From the NCBI GenBank assembly GCA_963680875.1, contig OY804579.1, positions 49,316,536 to 49,380,535 of the forward strand: a DNA stretch of 64,000 nucleotides. The letters run 5' to 3'. Below, piece after piece: positions 34,277 to 45,500 of this stretch. Numbering within the stretch: position 1 is the first letter of the stretch; the number at the start of each line of letters is the position of its first letter. Made by a program: the position numbers and the translations under genes. Origin of the DNA: Bathymodiolus brooksi. Lineage: Eukaryota > Mollusca > Bivalvia > Mytilida > Modiolidae. The notes beneath the pieces are model-generated. The model saw nothing but the letters and a program-made list of their open reading frames with translations. It did no database searches and was not told the origin of the DNA.

Positions 34277-36929
34277 GTACCAGAAGTAAAGATGCTGGCG
34301 CTAACAGACGACAGTAAACTTTTACACGCAACGATTCAAACTGGTAGTAATATGGATGTTGAATGGTTTGTTTATGGAAATGAATCACAAAGGGAGATAG
34401 CACCAGGCAACCCACAGGAAGTGACGTCATATCACGTATATCAAACCCCGGATGATCATAATATAACCGTTGTTGTCCGGAATGCATTAAATGAGGCATA
34501 CCAGACAAACGTAGTCATAACCGTTGTTCGTCCTATAGCAGGTTTTTCCATTAATGTTTCTCAAGTACTTCTTCCTATCAACGTTACAAAATGTAACAGC
34601 ACCATATTATATAACAGCACGATCGACTACAAGTGTGTGGCAAAAACCAATAGTACTGAAGGTTGCCTAGTAACCACCAACAAAACAGAGGTGTTGTGTT
34701 GGTTGATTGAAAAAGCTTCAGAACAATATGGGACACAACTTGACATATTGATATCTCCAGGTGATACGGTTAACTTGATTGTATATTTAGATTTCGAAAG
34801 CAGACTTCCGATGGGAATTTGACGGTTGTCGTAAATTACGGCGATGGATCACATGAATCTATTTACCTTGGTGAAGATTTAAGCATATTATTGGCGGATG
34901 GTTTAAAGTTGAATCATAGTTATATAGAACAAAGAGATTATGTTTTAACGGTTACCATAGAATCAGAGTTGAGTTCACAAGTTATCAACTATGATATATA
35001 TGTTTGGGAAGACATAAGTAATGTAACGTTGATTTCAAATAGACTAGCAAGGGCATTTGAAATCATACCGTTTACATTCGACAATATTCCTCGGAAAGGT
35101 TTTGAATTTATTTTAGCATACGGCGATAATAATACAAAAAAGGGGTCTGCGGATTTATTTTATTCCGAATTTAGCATGGAATCTTGGAGTCATAGCTACT
35201 CTCAAGATGGCATATATACAATTCAAATGAATGCTTCAAATCCGTTTTATTTCAGCGTGGTTACTTACGAGATAAAAATTCAATTTACCATTCCGGAATT
35301 AAAGTTGCTACCAGCCATTGCGGATCCCCCAGAAATGCTACCACTACCTGATGGTAAGGTTTCGTTTTTGATTCGAATGCTTTATAATGGACCATCACCA
35401 ACGAATGTAACATGTTACTATAGTTTTGAACCAGATACTTCCTTGTATAACAAATCAGTGATAATTAAATATACTTATTTAACACAATTGCACCTGTACG
35501 AAACGGGAGGATTGAAACTTGTTGTAATTATTTGTGAAAATGATGTAAGCAATTACACTCTTCAAACCCAAATAATTATGCAACAGGCACAATTATCTGA
35601 TTTTCTTGTTGCCTTTAAACCCGAGTCAGGAATGAATAAAACACTAACAGCTGAAGACGATCAACAAAGAGTTAGAGATGTGCCTATTATTGTTCGTTTT
35701 GATATCTCCATTTTACAATGTGCACGATTTCCTTACTTCACATATTTAAAGTATGACTTTGGAGACGGCACTCCTCCTACTAAATACAACAGATTGGAAA
35801 CGCTTAGACATACATACGCATCGAGAGGAGAATTCAATGTATCGGTCACTATTAAAAACAGCACCAGTAGGATCATAAAAACGCTTCCTATTAAAATCGG
35901 GGTTGTTGATTTTATTTCTAGTTCGTATTTAGGCGCTATTGATGGAACACAATTCATATTTAGCATGTCCGGTGTCGTGAATGGAAATTATCTATTAGAC
36001 GTTGGTGAAGGCGAACCCTACCATTTACATGTTGACCCATCAACGGCACATCATGTATACACTTCCTATGGTTCTTTCTTTGTGCGGTTGGAGGCCTACA
36101 ATACTACTTTCAAAGAAATTCTATATCTCGAAAATTATATAGTAGCCGATTACAATATGACTGGTCACCTCGCCATTGATATGCCTGACAAGTTAGATAT
36201 GCCTCCAGGAAACGTCACCGTTCGTGTCATATCTAACTCTAAGTTTCCAATGGTCAAGTGCGTGTTTAATATGGGTGATTTTATAAACCGAAGAATTTAC
36301 ACCAGGACGGCAAACTTATCGTCAGCCGAACCTATGCTTCTCGATTTTACATATCTCACGCTGGGAAACCACACTGTAAATGTCGAGTGTTCCAATTACT
36401 ACGATACCCAAATATTAAAGAAAATAGTCAATGTCTGGAATGAGTGTTTTACAGTCAATGGTATGTTCGATCGGCAATATTCAAATACTACAGGCCCTAT
36501 GAGAGTTTATACGTCTGCTGATTTTGACTTGGCAAGCCGAATGGCAGTATATTGCTCTGACCAAAGTGTAATATTTGAATGGAAGTTATATACTGTTGTA
36601 AATGATACTGGTGACGACCCTGTAACACTATACTATCCATATAAACCGTTCGGTATCACACGAGGAACCTTGCGATTCGCCAGAGGTACCGTTCATGCCC
36701 ATTTATACATGATAACATTAAATGTCACCTTGCTGAATACTTGGGTGTATGAACCAACCTATTTGATGTTCATAAAATCACCACCGTTTGCATACATAGA
36801 AGGTGGTTACGAGAGGAACGTCCAAGTACTTTTGAAAAACATTACCTTGAACGCTTTAAACGTATCGTATGATCCCATAATAGGAATGGGAGGGAATGAA
36901 AATCTGGACTTCGACTGGTCATGCAAAAG
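34277..36929 (+). pseudogene. PKD-repeat exon copy, single-base frameshift
   Basis: This is a duplicate of the giant PKD exon at 5400-8053, with the same acceptor (ctctttag/GTACCAG) and donor (GCAAAAG/gtatta). It is 2,653 bp against 2,654 bp, so the net difference is one base. The missing base is an A in the run near 34816, where the left copy has three A and this copy two. The frame then reads MGI-stop at 34822 and reopens one frame over from 34819. Otherwise there is no stop, and about 20 residue differences are visible over 880, scattered (for example LEM to PEM, FPYLTY to FPYFTY). No REJ exon follows and no upstream exon was recognised. It is probably non-functional; a sequencing error or an alternative haplotype is possible. 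Confidence 0.8.
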
Positions 36930-37309
36930 GTATTATTATTTTCTTATTATCACTGACATTAATATGAAAGGTATCCTAGATGTAAATGAACATGGGCGAC
37001 TATCCAACATTACACTTAGACACATATTAAAGTAAACAAACAACGCTTTCAAATTGTTAGAGTAATCGTTGAGGTAATAATACACGTGAATATGTATTAC
37101 GAAATTCCTTTCTAATTTGAAAATACATATTATAATCATTTACCTCATAATGTTATTATAAGAAATGTCAGAAAACGCTAGAAGTGTAATCAGAAGTCGT
37201 AGACAGATGAACGACAGATAGTTCACTGAACAAGAGAAAAAGAACAAACTGTTGCTCAATTCTATTCATATACAGTTGTGAATAACCTATGTTTAAAGCA
37301 AAAATCTAT

Positions 37310-37375
37310 TTTGACTTTGAGCGTACCCGATGAAGGTCATTCAAGAAACGTGTTGCGCACACTAATTTAGATATA
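37310..37375 (+). repeat. Dispersed repeat family B fragment (right arm)
   Basis: Counterpart of 4955-5020: gagcgtacccgatgaaggtc, aagaaacgtgttgcgcacac and taatttagatata. Confidence 0.6.
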
Positions 37376-38204
37376 TACCCTTTATTAGGACTGTTATATT
37401 ATAGTTCTCCATTCAGTCAACATTCTTCTGTTTGTTTTCTTCTGCAAAAAGTCACCGATCAAACAGTCAAAGGTTAAGTCAGATCGTTCAAATTTCAATA
37501 TGCACGAGTCAGACCAGTATCCCTCGTGCAACATACAACAGTCTTTTTTTATTTTACTATCCGCCAAAAGTCACCGATCAAGCAGTCAAAGGTTAAATCA
37601 GATCGTTCAACTTTCAATATGCACGCGTTAGACCAGTATCCCTCGTGCAACACTGTTCGTCAGTCAGTCAATTATATTGCAACAATAATCCGCCAATTAG
37701 TCATTTTGTCTAATTTCGTTCCGATAACAAAAATATCAAGCATACTGGTTGTCATTCTCCGATCATTCAGTGTTCCTCGGTCCGTTATCTAGGAGCGCTG
37801 GTTGTTCTAAATAGTATTAACAAGTAATATTACCAACAATCTTTATATTCATTATTTAATTTTATACAAGCCTTGATATATTAACAAACGAAGTACGATT
37901 TAAAGATTGAATAGATTATTTCCACATTTCTGACTTTGACTATACCATTATGCGTTTTACATGAGTTATTTCCCTTTAATGTGGAAAAAAGGATCCTATT
38001 TTATGCAAAATTCAATGAAAATAAAATAGTTTTCCCCTAAACTGTTCAAAATGTTAATGTTATCACAACTTGAGAATTTTCTATTTGTTATTAAAAAAAA
38101 TGTTCCTTTTGATCGTAAGGGAAATAACTCGTATAGAAAAGCTTAAAAACGTATAATTTTAGAATCAATCTGGGAATGTGCAAAATGTCTATTTATATTA
38201 TAAT

Positions 38205-38291
38205 GTTGTGTTAGCAATGACTATGCCAATATAGTGGTCAGGGTTGAAGACATAGTGCACGACCCGAAGGCATAGTCATTGCTAACACAAC
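38205..38291. mobile_element. Hairpin element, truncated (right arm)
   Basis: Counterpart of the 125-bp hairpin at 4001-4125, but 87 bp long. About 38 bases of one arm next to the loop are missing, so only the outer part can fold. Confidence 0.75.
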
Positions 38292-38689
38292 AATATTATT
38301 ATTATTATGCTGACTGTTATATGTAGACACAATATATTGAGAACTATTACAATAAAGGAGGTCTTGATATTGGTGACTAATATATTGGATCAGATAGTCT
38401 TGAAAGTGTAAGAATATTCTTTGCTTCATTTAAGGCTTTAAAAATATAAAGATTTTTGAATTTTGAAATTTAATTAACAACAATAACAAGCATTAAAAAC
38501 AGTAACATGAATAATAGACGACTATGATAGATTGACAGATTGGATCGGACCCCCCCCCCCCCCCTTACACGTGGTCTAGAGCCATATGGTATTTTTCAGT
38601 AATTTTAGTAAACTCTGCCTTTCTTAGCAACGGATGGTATTGTACGCATAGCAACGACAATACCACCTGTTGAGACCGAGTTTTAGCGA

Positions 38690-41370
38690 TAATCATATAA
38701 GATAGGATACAGTCAGACAGTGTATTACATTTGAAATTAACACTAAAATATTTAGAGTTTGCCCGAGAGTGTATCCCAACGAAAACAATTACAATACGCG
38801 ATCGTGATAAACCGTGGTTTAATTCTGGTATTAAAAGAGTAATGAAAATTCGCGATTCTCTTCATAAAAAATGTGCAAACAGCCGAATATTAATAACATA
38901 TGCAAATATAAGGTTCAAAGGAATAAAGTTAATAACATGATTATCCATGCAAAGCAACAGTTTTTTCTTAATTCAAACGACTTTCTTGACGAGAATTCGT
39001 CAGATCCTAAGTTATTTTGGTCTCTTGGTAAAAAGCTAATGGGCAATGTTGGTCGTAGTTGTACGATGCCACCCCTTTTAGATACAGAAAATGATATTTT
39101 ATATGTCGATGATACTGATAAGTGCAACCTCCTCAACAATTTCTTTTGTTCCATATCAAATGTGGATGATAATAACTGTAATCCACCTAACTTAGAGTTG
39201 AGAACAAATTCAAAGTTAGCTATTATAGAATTTACAATTAAGGAAATTTCAGATATATTAAAGTCCCTAAATATAAAAAACGCCTCCGGGCACGATTTGA
39301 TTAGTCATCATATGTTAAAAAAAACACAGCCAATACTGTTGGTATACCTATTAAAATTATATTTGATTATTCCATACAAACTTCTACTTTTCCGGACCAT
39401 TGGAAATTAGCTAAAGTTATGTCTTTATTTAAAAATGGCAACAAGTCCTTAGTATCCGACTATCGATCTATATCCCTACTTAGCTGTGTGGCAAAAACAT
39501 TTGAAAGAGTGGTTTTCAAGCATGTATCTAATTATTTTTTAGGCAACAAACTGTTATGTAAATATTTATCAGGTTTTGTACCAGGATGTTCAACAGTACA
39601 TCAGTTAATTGAAATATTTCATAAAATGTGTATATCTCTAGATAAAAAAGATTTTTTTTGTTCAGTTTTTTGTGATATATCGAAGGCATTCGATAGAGTG
39701 TGGCATAAAGGTCTTACTGAAAAGTTAAAATCTTAAGGTTTAAGTGAAAGTTTAGTTAAATGGTTTCAAGATTATATTTCTAATGGGAAACAAATTGTGT
39801 TCATTAATAATTCAGAGTCACCTATAGGGTTACTTAAAGCTGGTATTCCTCAGGGTTCAGTGTTGGATCCTTTACTTTTTCTGATATACATCAATGATAT
39901 TTCTGATCATTTATCTAGCTTGGTAAGACTATTTGCAAACGATACTTCATTATCCTATTCATCAACTAACCTACTTCAAATTGAAAGAAAATTAAATTCT
40001 GATATGAATATATTAAATACATGGGCTGAGACATGGTTGGTAAAATTTAACCCACAAAAGACAGAATTTGTCATCTTTAGTAATAAAAAAAAATAGACCA
40101 AGTAAACATTCTTTTTAATGGTGAGAATATTAAACAGGTAGAATATCATACTCATTTAGGTGTTTGTCTTTCTAGTAACTGTAAATAGTGTTATCATATT
40201 AACAACACATGCCAAAGGGCGACCAAACGAATACACATTTTACGAAAACTAAAATACTTATTAAGTCGATCCCATTTGAGTAAGATTTATAAAACATATA
40301 TTTTACCTATATTAGAGTATGGTTGTGAACTGTGGGATGACTGTTGTATTCGTGATACCCACAAATTAGAATGTTTGCAACTTGAAGCAGCAAGGATTGT
40401 AACGGGTCTACATATTTATTATAGTGCTGAAAGTTTATATTTTGAAACTGGGTCGTCATAATTGGAAGACCGTCGGAAGTCTAGGAAACTCAATTTATTT
40501 GATAAAATTGAAAATAATATGGTTCCCACATACTTATCTGACTGTTTGCCAACTACTATTTGAGAAACAGTAACATACAATCTCCGTAATAATGATGACT
40601 ATCGCACTCAGAGGTGTCGTCTGCAAACTAGTTCCAAGTCTTTCTTTCCTTCCACTATAAAGTTGTGGAATTCCTTACCTGATAGTGTAAAATTTCTACT
40701 CACTTTTTCCAAATTAAAAAAAAAACCATTCAGCCTGTCCAAATTCCGGTGGCTTCATTTTACAATATTGGCGATAGGAAAACTAACATAATACATACTA
40801 AGCTAAGACATAGATGTAGTGGCCTTAATGCCGATTTATTTAGAGTAAATTTGAAGAATGATCCATGTTGTGTATGTGGTCATTTATTTGAGGATGCTAT
40901 TCATTTTTTACTTGAATGTCCACGTTATCAACACGATAGAATTTCTTTGTTTAACTATTTTAATAAAATTGTTCCCATCTCTATAGAATATATACTCTTT
41001 GGATGTAACGAAATTAGTGAAGATTTGAATACTTAATTGCTTAAATCAGTGCAAAAATTTATTCGACAAACTTGTAGATTTAATAATTAATTATCCCCAA
41101 CGTGATATTATCTCAGCACAATTTATTAGTTTTACCCCCCTCCCTCCTTTTTTTCTGTTAAATATTAAAACAATATTTAATATGTATGCTTAGTTTGACA
41201 TGATTTTGCTTAATTTACTAATTATAATTGATATAGCCTGTACATTTGCTGTCATTTGATTTGTTTTGTTTATGCTATTAATGTATTTGTATGGAGAGGG
41301 ACTAGTAAGTTGTAAAAACTTGTTCCCAATCCAATTGTATATATATATTGACAATAAAATCATTATAAAG
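38690..41370 (+). pseudogene. LINE (non-LTR retrotransposon), 5'-truncated
   Basis: The fragment carries the region between endonuclease and RT (DKPWFNSGIKRVMKIRDSLHK), then RT pieces in frame order: SLFKNGNKSLVSDYRSISLL, CDISKAFDRVWHKGL, AGIPQGSVLDPLLFLIYIND, and LVRLFANDTSLSY. The catalytic FADD box has become FAND. Frame 39419-39736 ends in a stop within the RT, and the pieces lie in more than one frame. A C-terminal region with YILPILEYGCELWD and a CCVCGH-x-x-E-DAIHFLLECPRY zinc-finger-like motif follows (40276-41036). The 3' untranslated end is near 41370 (gacaataaaatcattata). The endonuclease is missing. The jockey/RTE-like clade is a guess. It is inactive. Confidence 0.85.
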
Positions 41371-41528
41371 TAAGTAACACTTGCACGTTGATATAGTTGT
41401 TAAAATTCTATTGTTCTGTTTATTAAAATGTTGAAATATACTTGTTAAGCAACATTATTAAGAAAAAACTGGTAGAACGTGCTAATGTGGGTCACGGGTC
41501 ACTGTAATCGGGCGGCTGTATCGAGAAA

Positions 41529-41818
41529 CAGATATGGTGTTGAGAAAACGGTTGATACTCATAAAATATTGATAAATGCAATAACATTTTATGTTTGTCT
41601 TCAAGAAATATGATAGACAAAACCATGTGTGAAGTTTTATGACGAAATATCTCCGATTTCTATGTAAATTTAACAGATATGGTGTTGAAAAAACGGTTGA
41701 TACTCATAAAATATTGATAAATGCAATAAAATTTTATGTTTGCCTTCAAGAAATATGATAGACAAAACCATGTGTGAAGTTTTATGACGAAATATCTCCG
41801 ATTTCTATGTAAATTTAC
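41529..41818. repeat. 145-bp unit, two tandem copies
   Basis: Two nearly identical units with period 145: cagatatggtgttga at 41529 and 41674, each containing cggttgatactcataaaata and aaaccatgtgtgaagtttta. Only a few substitutions separate them. Confidence 0.85.
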
Positions 41819-42029
41819 GAGTTGAAGTGGGGAAACACCCACAGGTAATTTTATCGATGTATTTTTATCTTGGACAAGAATAATGAGCGTCCTGATCAGT
41901 TGGATGACCGATTTAAAACACACTGACTCCGCATGGTAAAAAGATGCATGTAAAAGAAATCTATGTTATATTTATTCATTTGTTTGATTCTGGAATTTTA
42001 CATTTAAATAAATGTTATGTTTCGACAGT

Positions 42030-42440
42030 TTATAGTTCTGTATATCGGATCTTTACCAAACTTGGCCACATGATTCCACTGTGGAAGGGAAAGAACTCTA
42101 TTTATTTTGGGGTCATTAGGTCAAAGGTCAAGGTCACCATTACTTTAAATATATTTTTTGACAACAAGGTCGTTTCCGCACGATAACCTTAGTTCTGTAT
42201 ATTGGATCTTTACCAAACTTGGCCACATGATTATCCTCTGGAAGGGGAAAAACCCTATTTATTTAGGGGTTAATCGGTCAAAGGTCAAGGTCACGTTACT
42301 ATAAATATAATTTTTGACAACAGGATCGTTTCGCACGATAACTATCGTTCTGTATATCGGATCTTTACCAAACTTGGTCACATAATTCCCATGTGGAAGG
42401 GGAAGAACCCTATTTATTTTGGGGTCATTACCATTATACT
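42030..42440. repeat. ~156-bp tandem repeat with aggtca half sites
   Basis: About 2.6 units; ttctgtata recurs at 42036, 42193 and 42348. Each full unit holds gatctttaccaaacttgg, a gtggaaggg-aagaac block and the element ggtcaaaggtcaaggtcac (42119 and 42270). These are three AGGTCA-like half sites in direct orientation. Confidence 0.8.
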
Positions 42441-43050
42441 GTTTGATAATTTATATAGACGGGCGTATTTTGTGATGCACACATTTTTTGTTATATGTAA
42501 AAAGACATCAATCGAAAATGTCCGATTTTTTACACGATGGAGGAAAAATTTTAAATAGTTGTATATATTAAGACATATATCTTATATAATGTATGCCATA
42601 ATGTTCTGTATCTGATTATGACACATCGGTTTAGTGATGAACAAAAAATATTTTTTTATTTTGCATTTAAATGCATGCTCTTTACAAATAATCAAAAATA
42701 TTCTTTATGAATTAGGTCATTAAAAATCAGATTAAATCATAGCAGTTTTGTAAAAGATCATGTGTTTATATTTTCGACCTATCTTCAGTTTTTGTATTGT
42801 TCTATTGGCTTTAATAAGATTGTAAAAACAATTCACTATTGGCGTTATTTAAGTATGTTAGTATGTAACTCTTTGAATGTCTAATTAAGTTAATATATTA
42901 TATTAAATATGGTGTAAAAAGAAAACGATTATAACAGCATAATTTGAAATATAATATCATTAAAATATGTTATTTAGAATGAAGTTTTTTTTTTAATAAT
43001 ATGTACACTTTTAGTTGGCATTGCAGGGCATGTCAATTCAGGCAGTTTAT
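42440..43050. other. AT-rich DNA, no gene recognised
   Basis: No coding potential or repeat was recognised. Confidence 0.4.
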
Positions 43051-43059
43051 TTTCTTGTT

Positions 43060-43370
43060 TAGCTGTGTCACAAATGACAACGGGTATGTTCCACTTGTCG
43101 TAATCACTTACCAGTCCTTTCCTCATTCATGAGTTATCATCGGCGTGTGCCACTAGTAGAGCAGGAAGTGCTTACCCTTCCGGAACACGTGAATTCACTC
43201 CCGGTTTTTAGTGGGGTTCGTGTTACTCGATCTTTAGTTTTATGTGTATGTTTTGTAGATCGTTATTTGTCCTATTTTCCTTTTTCTTTTTGCCATTGTG
43301 TTGTCTGTTCTTCGATTTACGTATTGTGATTACCTCCCTTTGATATCTTCAAACTCTTCTTGAACATATA
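43060..43370 (+). mobile_element. Family C retroelement tail
   Basis: Contains gtgtcacaaatgacaacgg, ggtatgttccacttgtcgta, a clean tail with gagcaggaagtgcttaccct, ggggttcgtgttactcgatc and ttgtgttgtctgttcttcga. A second, shorter scrap lies at 43440-43560. Confidence 0.65.
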
Positions 43371-43794
43371 TGCCACCAGAATGAACTTAGCAGGTCATAG
43401 CTTCTTATATTGAGTTCTAAAAGCGATATTTTTCAAATGTGAAGGAACTGCATCCCTTCCGGAGCACACACGTTCATCCCCAGTTTAAGTGAGGTTCGTG
43501 TGTCTCAATCGTTAGTTTTCTGTGTAGTATTTTGTTGATCATTCTTTGTCCTTGAACGGTCAATCTCATTTAAACAGTGCATATAGGGTGCTATGGTTGT
43601 AGAAATAAAGATAACATATTTTGTGTTTGATAGTTTTCATTTCTAGTTAAGAAATAATGAAATATTGCAATTCCAGAATATTTTCAACATAGCTTTTACT
43701 ATTTTTCTGGACTCGATACTTGGATAGACTGTTCCAACTACCTAAAAATCAACAAATATTCCTACGTTACAGACAACATAGCAAATAAAGGTAA

Positions 43795-43985
43795 TAACAA
43801 AATTACCGAACTCCGAACAATCTTACAAAGGGAAAGTCAAAACTCATAATTATATAAACAGACAAAATCAGTCAACAACCGGAAAACTGTGAAAACCGTA
43901 ATGACCCTGACTTGGTACAGGCATTTCTAAAGAAATGGTGGGTTGAATCAGATTTTAAGGCGCCAAACCTCACGCTCTCATTACG
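43795..43985 (-). repeat. Dispersed repeat family D copy
   Basis: Complement of 24010-24230: ttaccgaactccgaacaat, agggaaagtcaaaactcata, cagtcaacaaccggaaaac and cctgacttggtacaggcat. Confidence 0.65.
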
Positions 43986-44146
43986 GTTCAAAGGTTCCGG
44001 CTGTCACTGTAACAGTATTTAAATACAGGAACAAAATAGGTAAAATAGTTGTCAAAGCAGTACCATATTCGGTGACGTAAATGTCAAAAATATTTTTACG
44101 TCACACATTGACAAAAAAATTATTGACATTTGCGACTTCTTTATCT

Positions 44147-44690
44147 TTATACATTTTCACTATATGAAAATGCATCGCTTATAATTTTTTCTGCAGAGAC
44201 GGAATATATTTCGACAAGATATTGGTATCGGAATATAAACTTTTTAAGAGATCGAATAAGGCGAATCTTTTTATAGCCCTGGTCCAGTAGCCTGTTTCTC
44301 AGATGAAGATGACGTTTCAGGAAATCAGAATAATTGCTACTGGCCCTTGCATAGCGAATCAATTGCGAGATGTAAACACCATATGCAGGAGAAGCTGGTA
44401 TATTGCTGCACATGTTTGGAAAATTTATGATTTTAAAATTGAAGTCGTCCCGCTTATCATAAATTTTAGTACTGAGTTGACCACTGTCGTCAAATTCGAG
44501 GTATAAGTCCAAAAATGATGCGGACGAAGCTGTATCGGTGGTCTCTTTAACTTCCAGCTCTGGAGGATATATCAATGGAAGAAATTCTGCAAATCTAGAA
44601 TTATTGATAGATAAAACGTCATCAATATACCTGTATGTGAAATTAAAGACTCTAGCCTCATGAATCTTCTTATCTTTTACAAGCTAACGA
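44147..44690 (-). pseudogene. Reverse-transcriptase fragment (family C)
   Basis: The longest RT remnant of this family here. The minus strand reads FNFTYRYIDDVLSINNSRF, so the YIDD catalytic box is present. It continues with FLDLYLEFDDSGQLSTKIYD, KRDDFNFKIINFP, CSNIPASPAYGVYISQLIRY and KKIRLIRSLKKFIFRYQ. The region from 44575 down to 44147 is one open frame of 142 residues. The fingers and the N-terminal half of the RT are missing. The palm-to-thumb layout with an L-D-x-x-L step after YxDD recalls Penelope-like RTs, but YDKRDDF replaces their usual YRKPT-type motif, so the class is tentative. Confidence 0.75.
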
Positions 44691-44715
44691 ATATCAGAAG
44701 TAGTTTTATAAATCT

Positions 44716-44940
44716 GGGGTCCGTTGTTGAACTTGTGATTAAGCTAATCATATGATTAACCATAATTACATGATTCATTCCTAATCACATAATTACCTAA
44801 TTCAATGATTAGATATGATTAGTTAATACATTGATTAAAAAAGAGTGCAGCAACAAAATTTAATCATTGCATTAGCTAAGTATGTGATTAGGAATGAATC
44901 ATGTAATTATAGCTTAATCACAAGTTCAACAACGGACCCC
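44716..44940. mobile_element. 225-bp MITE with long terminal inverted repeats
   Basis: The ends are perfect inverted repeats: ggggtccgttgttgaacttg at the left and its complement at the right, continuing through gtgattaagct for about 31 bp. A further inner inverted stretch (attacatgattcattcctaa) follows after a short gap. The core is AT-rich and non-coding. No clear target-site duplication was seen next to the ends. Confidence 0.85.
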
Positions 44941-44944
44941 CAGT

Positions 44945-45500
44945 ACTCTACAACAGACAGATGAGCTACAGTCAACGTAGGAAAATTGATTATAGCGAAA
45001 AATATTGACCTCTGTAGGCAATATTCATCCAGTTTGAAAGGAATAGGCTATAAAATTCTCTTTTTTTCTAGCTACACAGTAAAAATAGTTTCCTCTACAT
45101 TCTCCATCTATGTCTTGATCGTGTTTTAGTAAGAATATCATTGATTCTCAAGTTAATACCATCTTTTCAAAGGAGTGTGTACAAGTTTCATAAAATTTCA
45201 TTAATTGTCAGAAAATGTGAATGTGCTTTTCATAATTTTGTAAATTGGCAATTCATGTCGTTGGTAACGTAAGAATCACCTTTCAACATTAAAATCCTTT
45301 TTCTATCGAAAGTGACATGTTCATGTTTTATGATTAGCAAAACAATTATAGACGTAAAAAAAACACATCCCACATTTAAATTAAGTTCTGTAAAATACAC
45401 AGCAGCAAGATAAAGCCATAGATAATATGATTATGTATCTGTCATTTGAAATTCATTTGCGTTTTTTTAACTGCTCTTCAATTTCGGCAACACTTTCAAT
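44945..45500. other. Non-coding, nothing recognised
   Basis: AT-rich flank between the MITE and the end of the transposon-like gene at 45.5 kb. Confidence 0.4.

Larger units (their letters stand above)
33248..38577 (+). repeat. Right arm of inverted duplication
   Basis: About 5.33 kb, inverted copy of 3725-9082. It begins inside a dispersed repeat at 33.1-33.25 kb and ends at a C run (38549 onward) just before a 5'-truncated LINE. It carries the PKD exon but none of the REJ exons that follow that exon in the left locus. Confidence 0.9.

Noticed and set aside
44073..44106. Inverted pair gtgacgtaaa / tttacgtcac
   Set aside because: Only ~10-bp arms around an AT-rich centre; could be chance.
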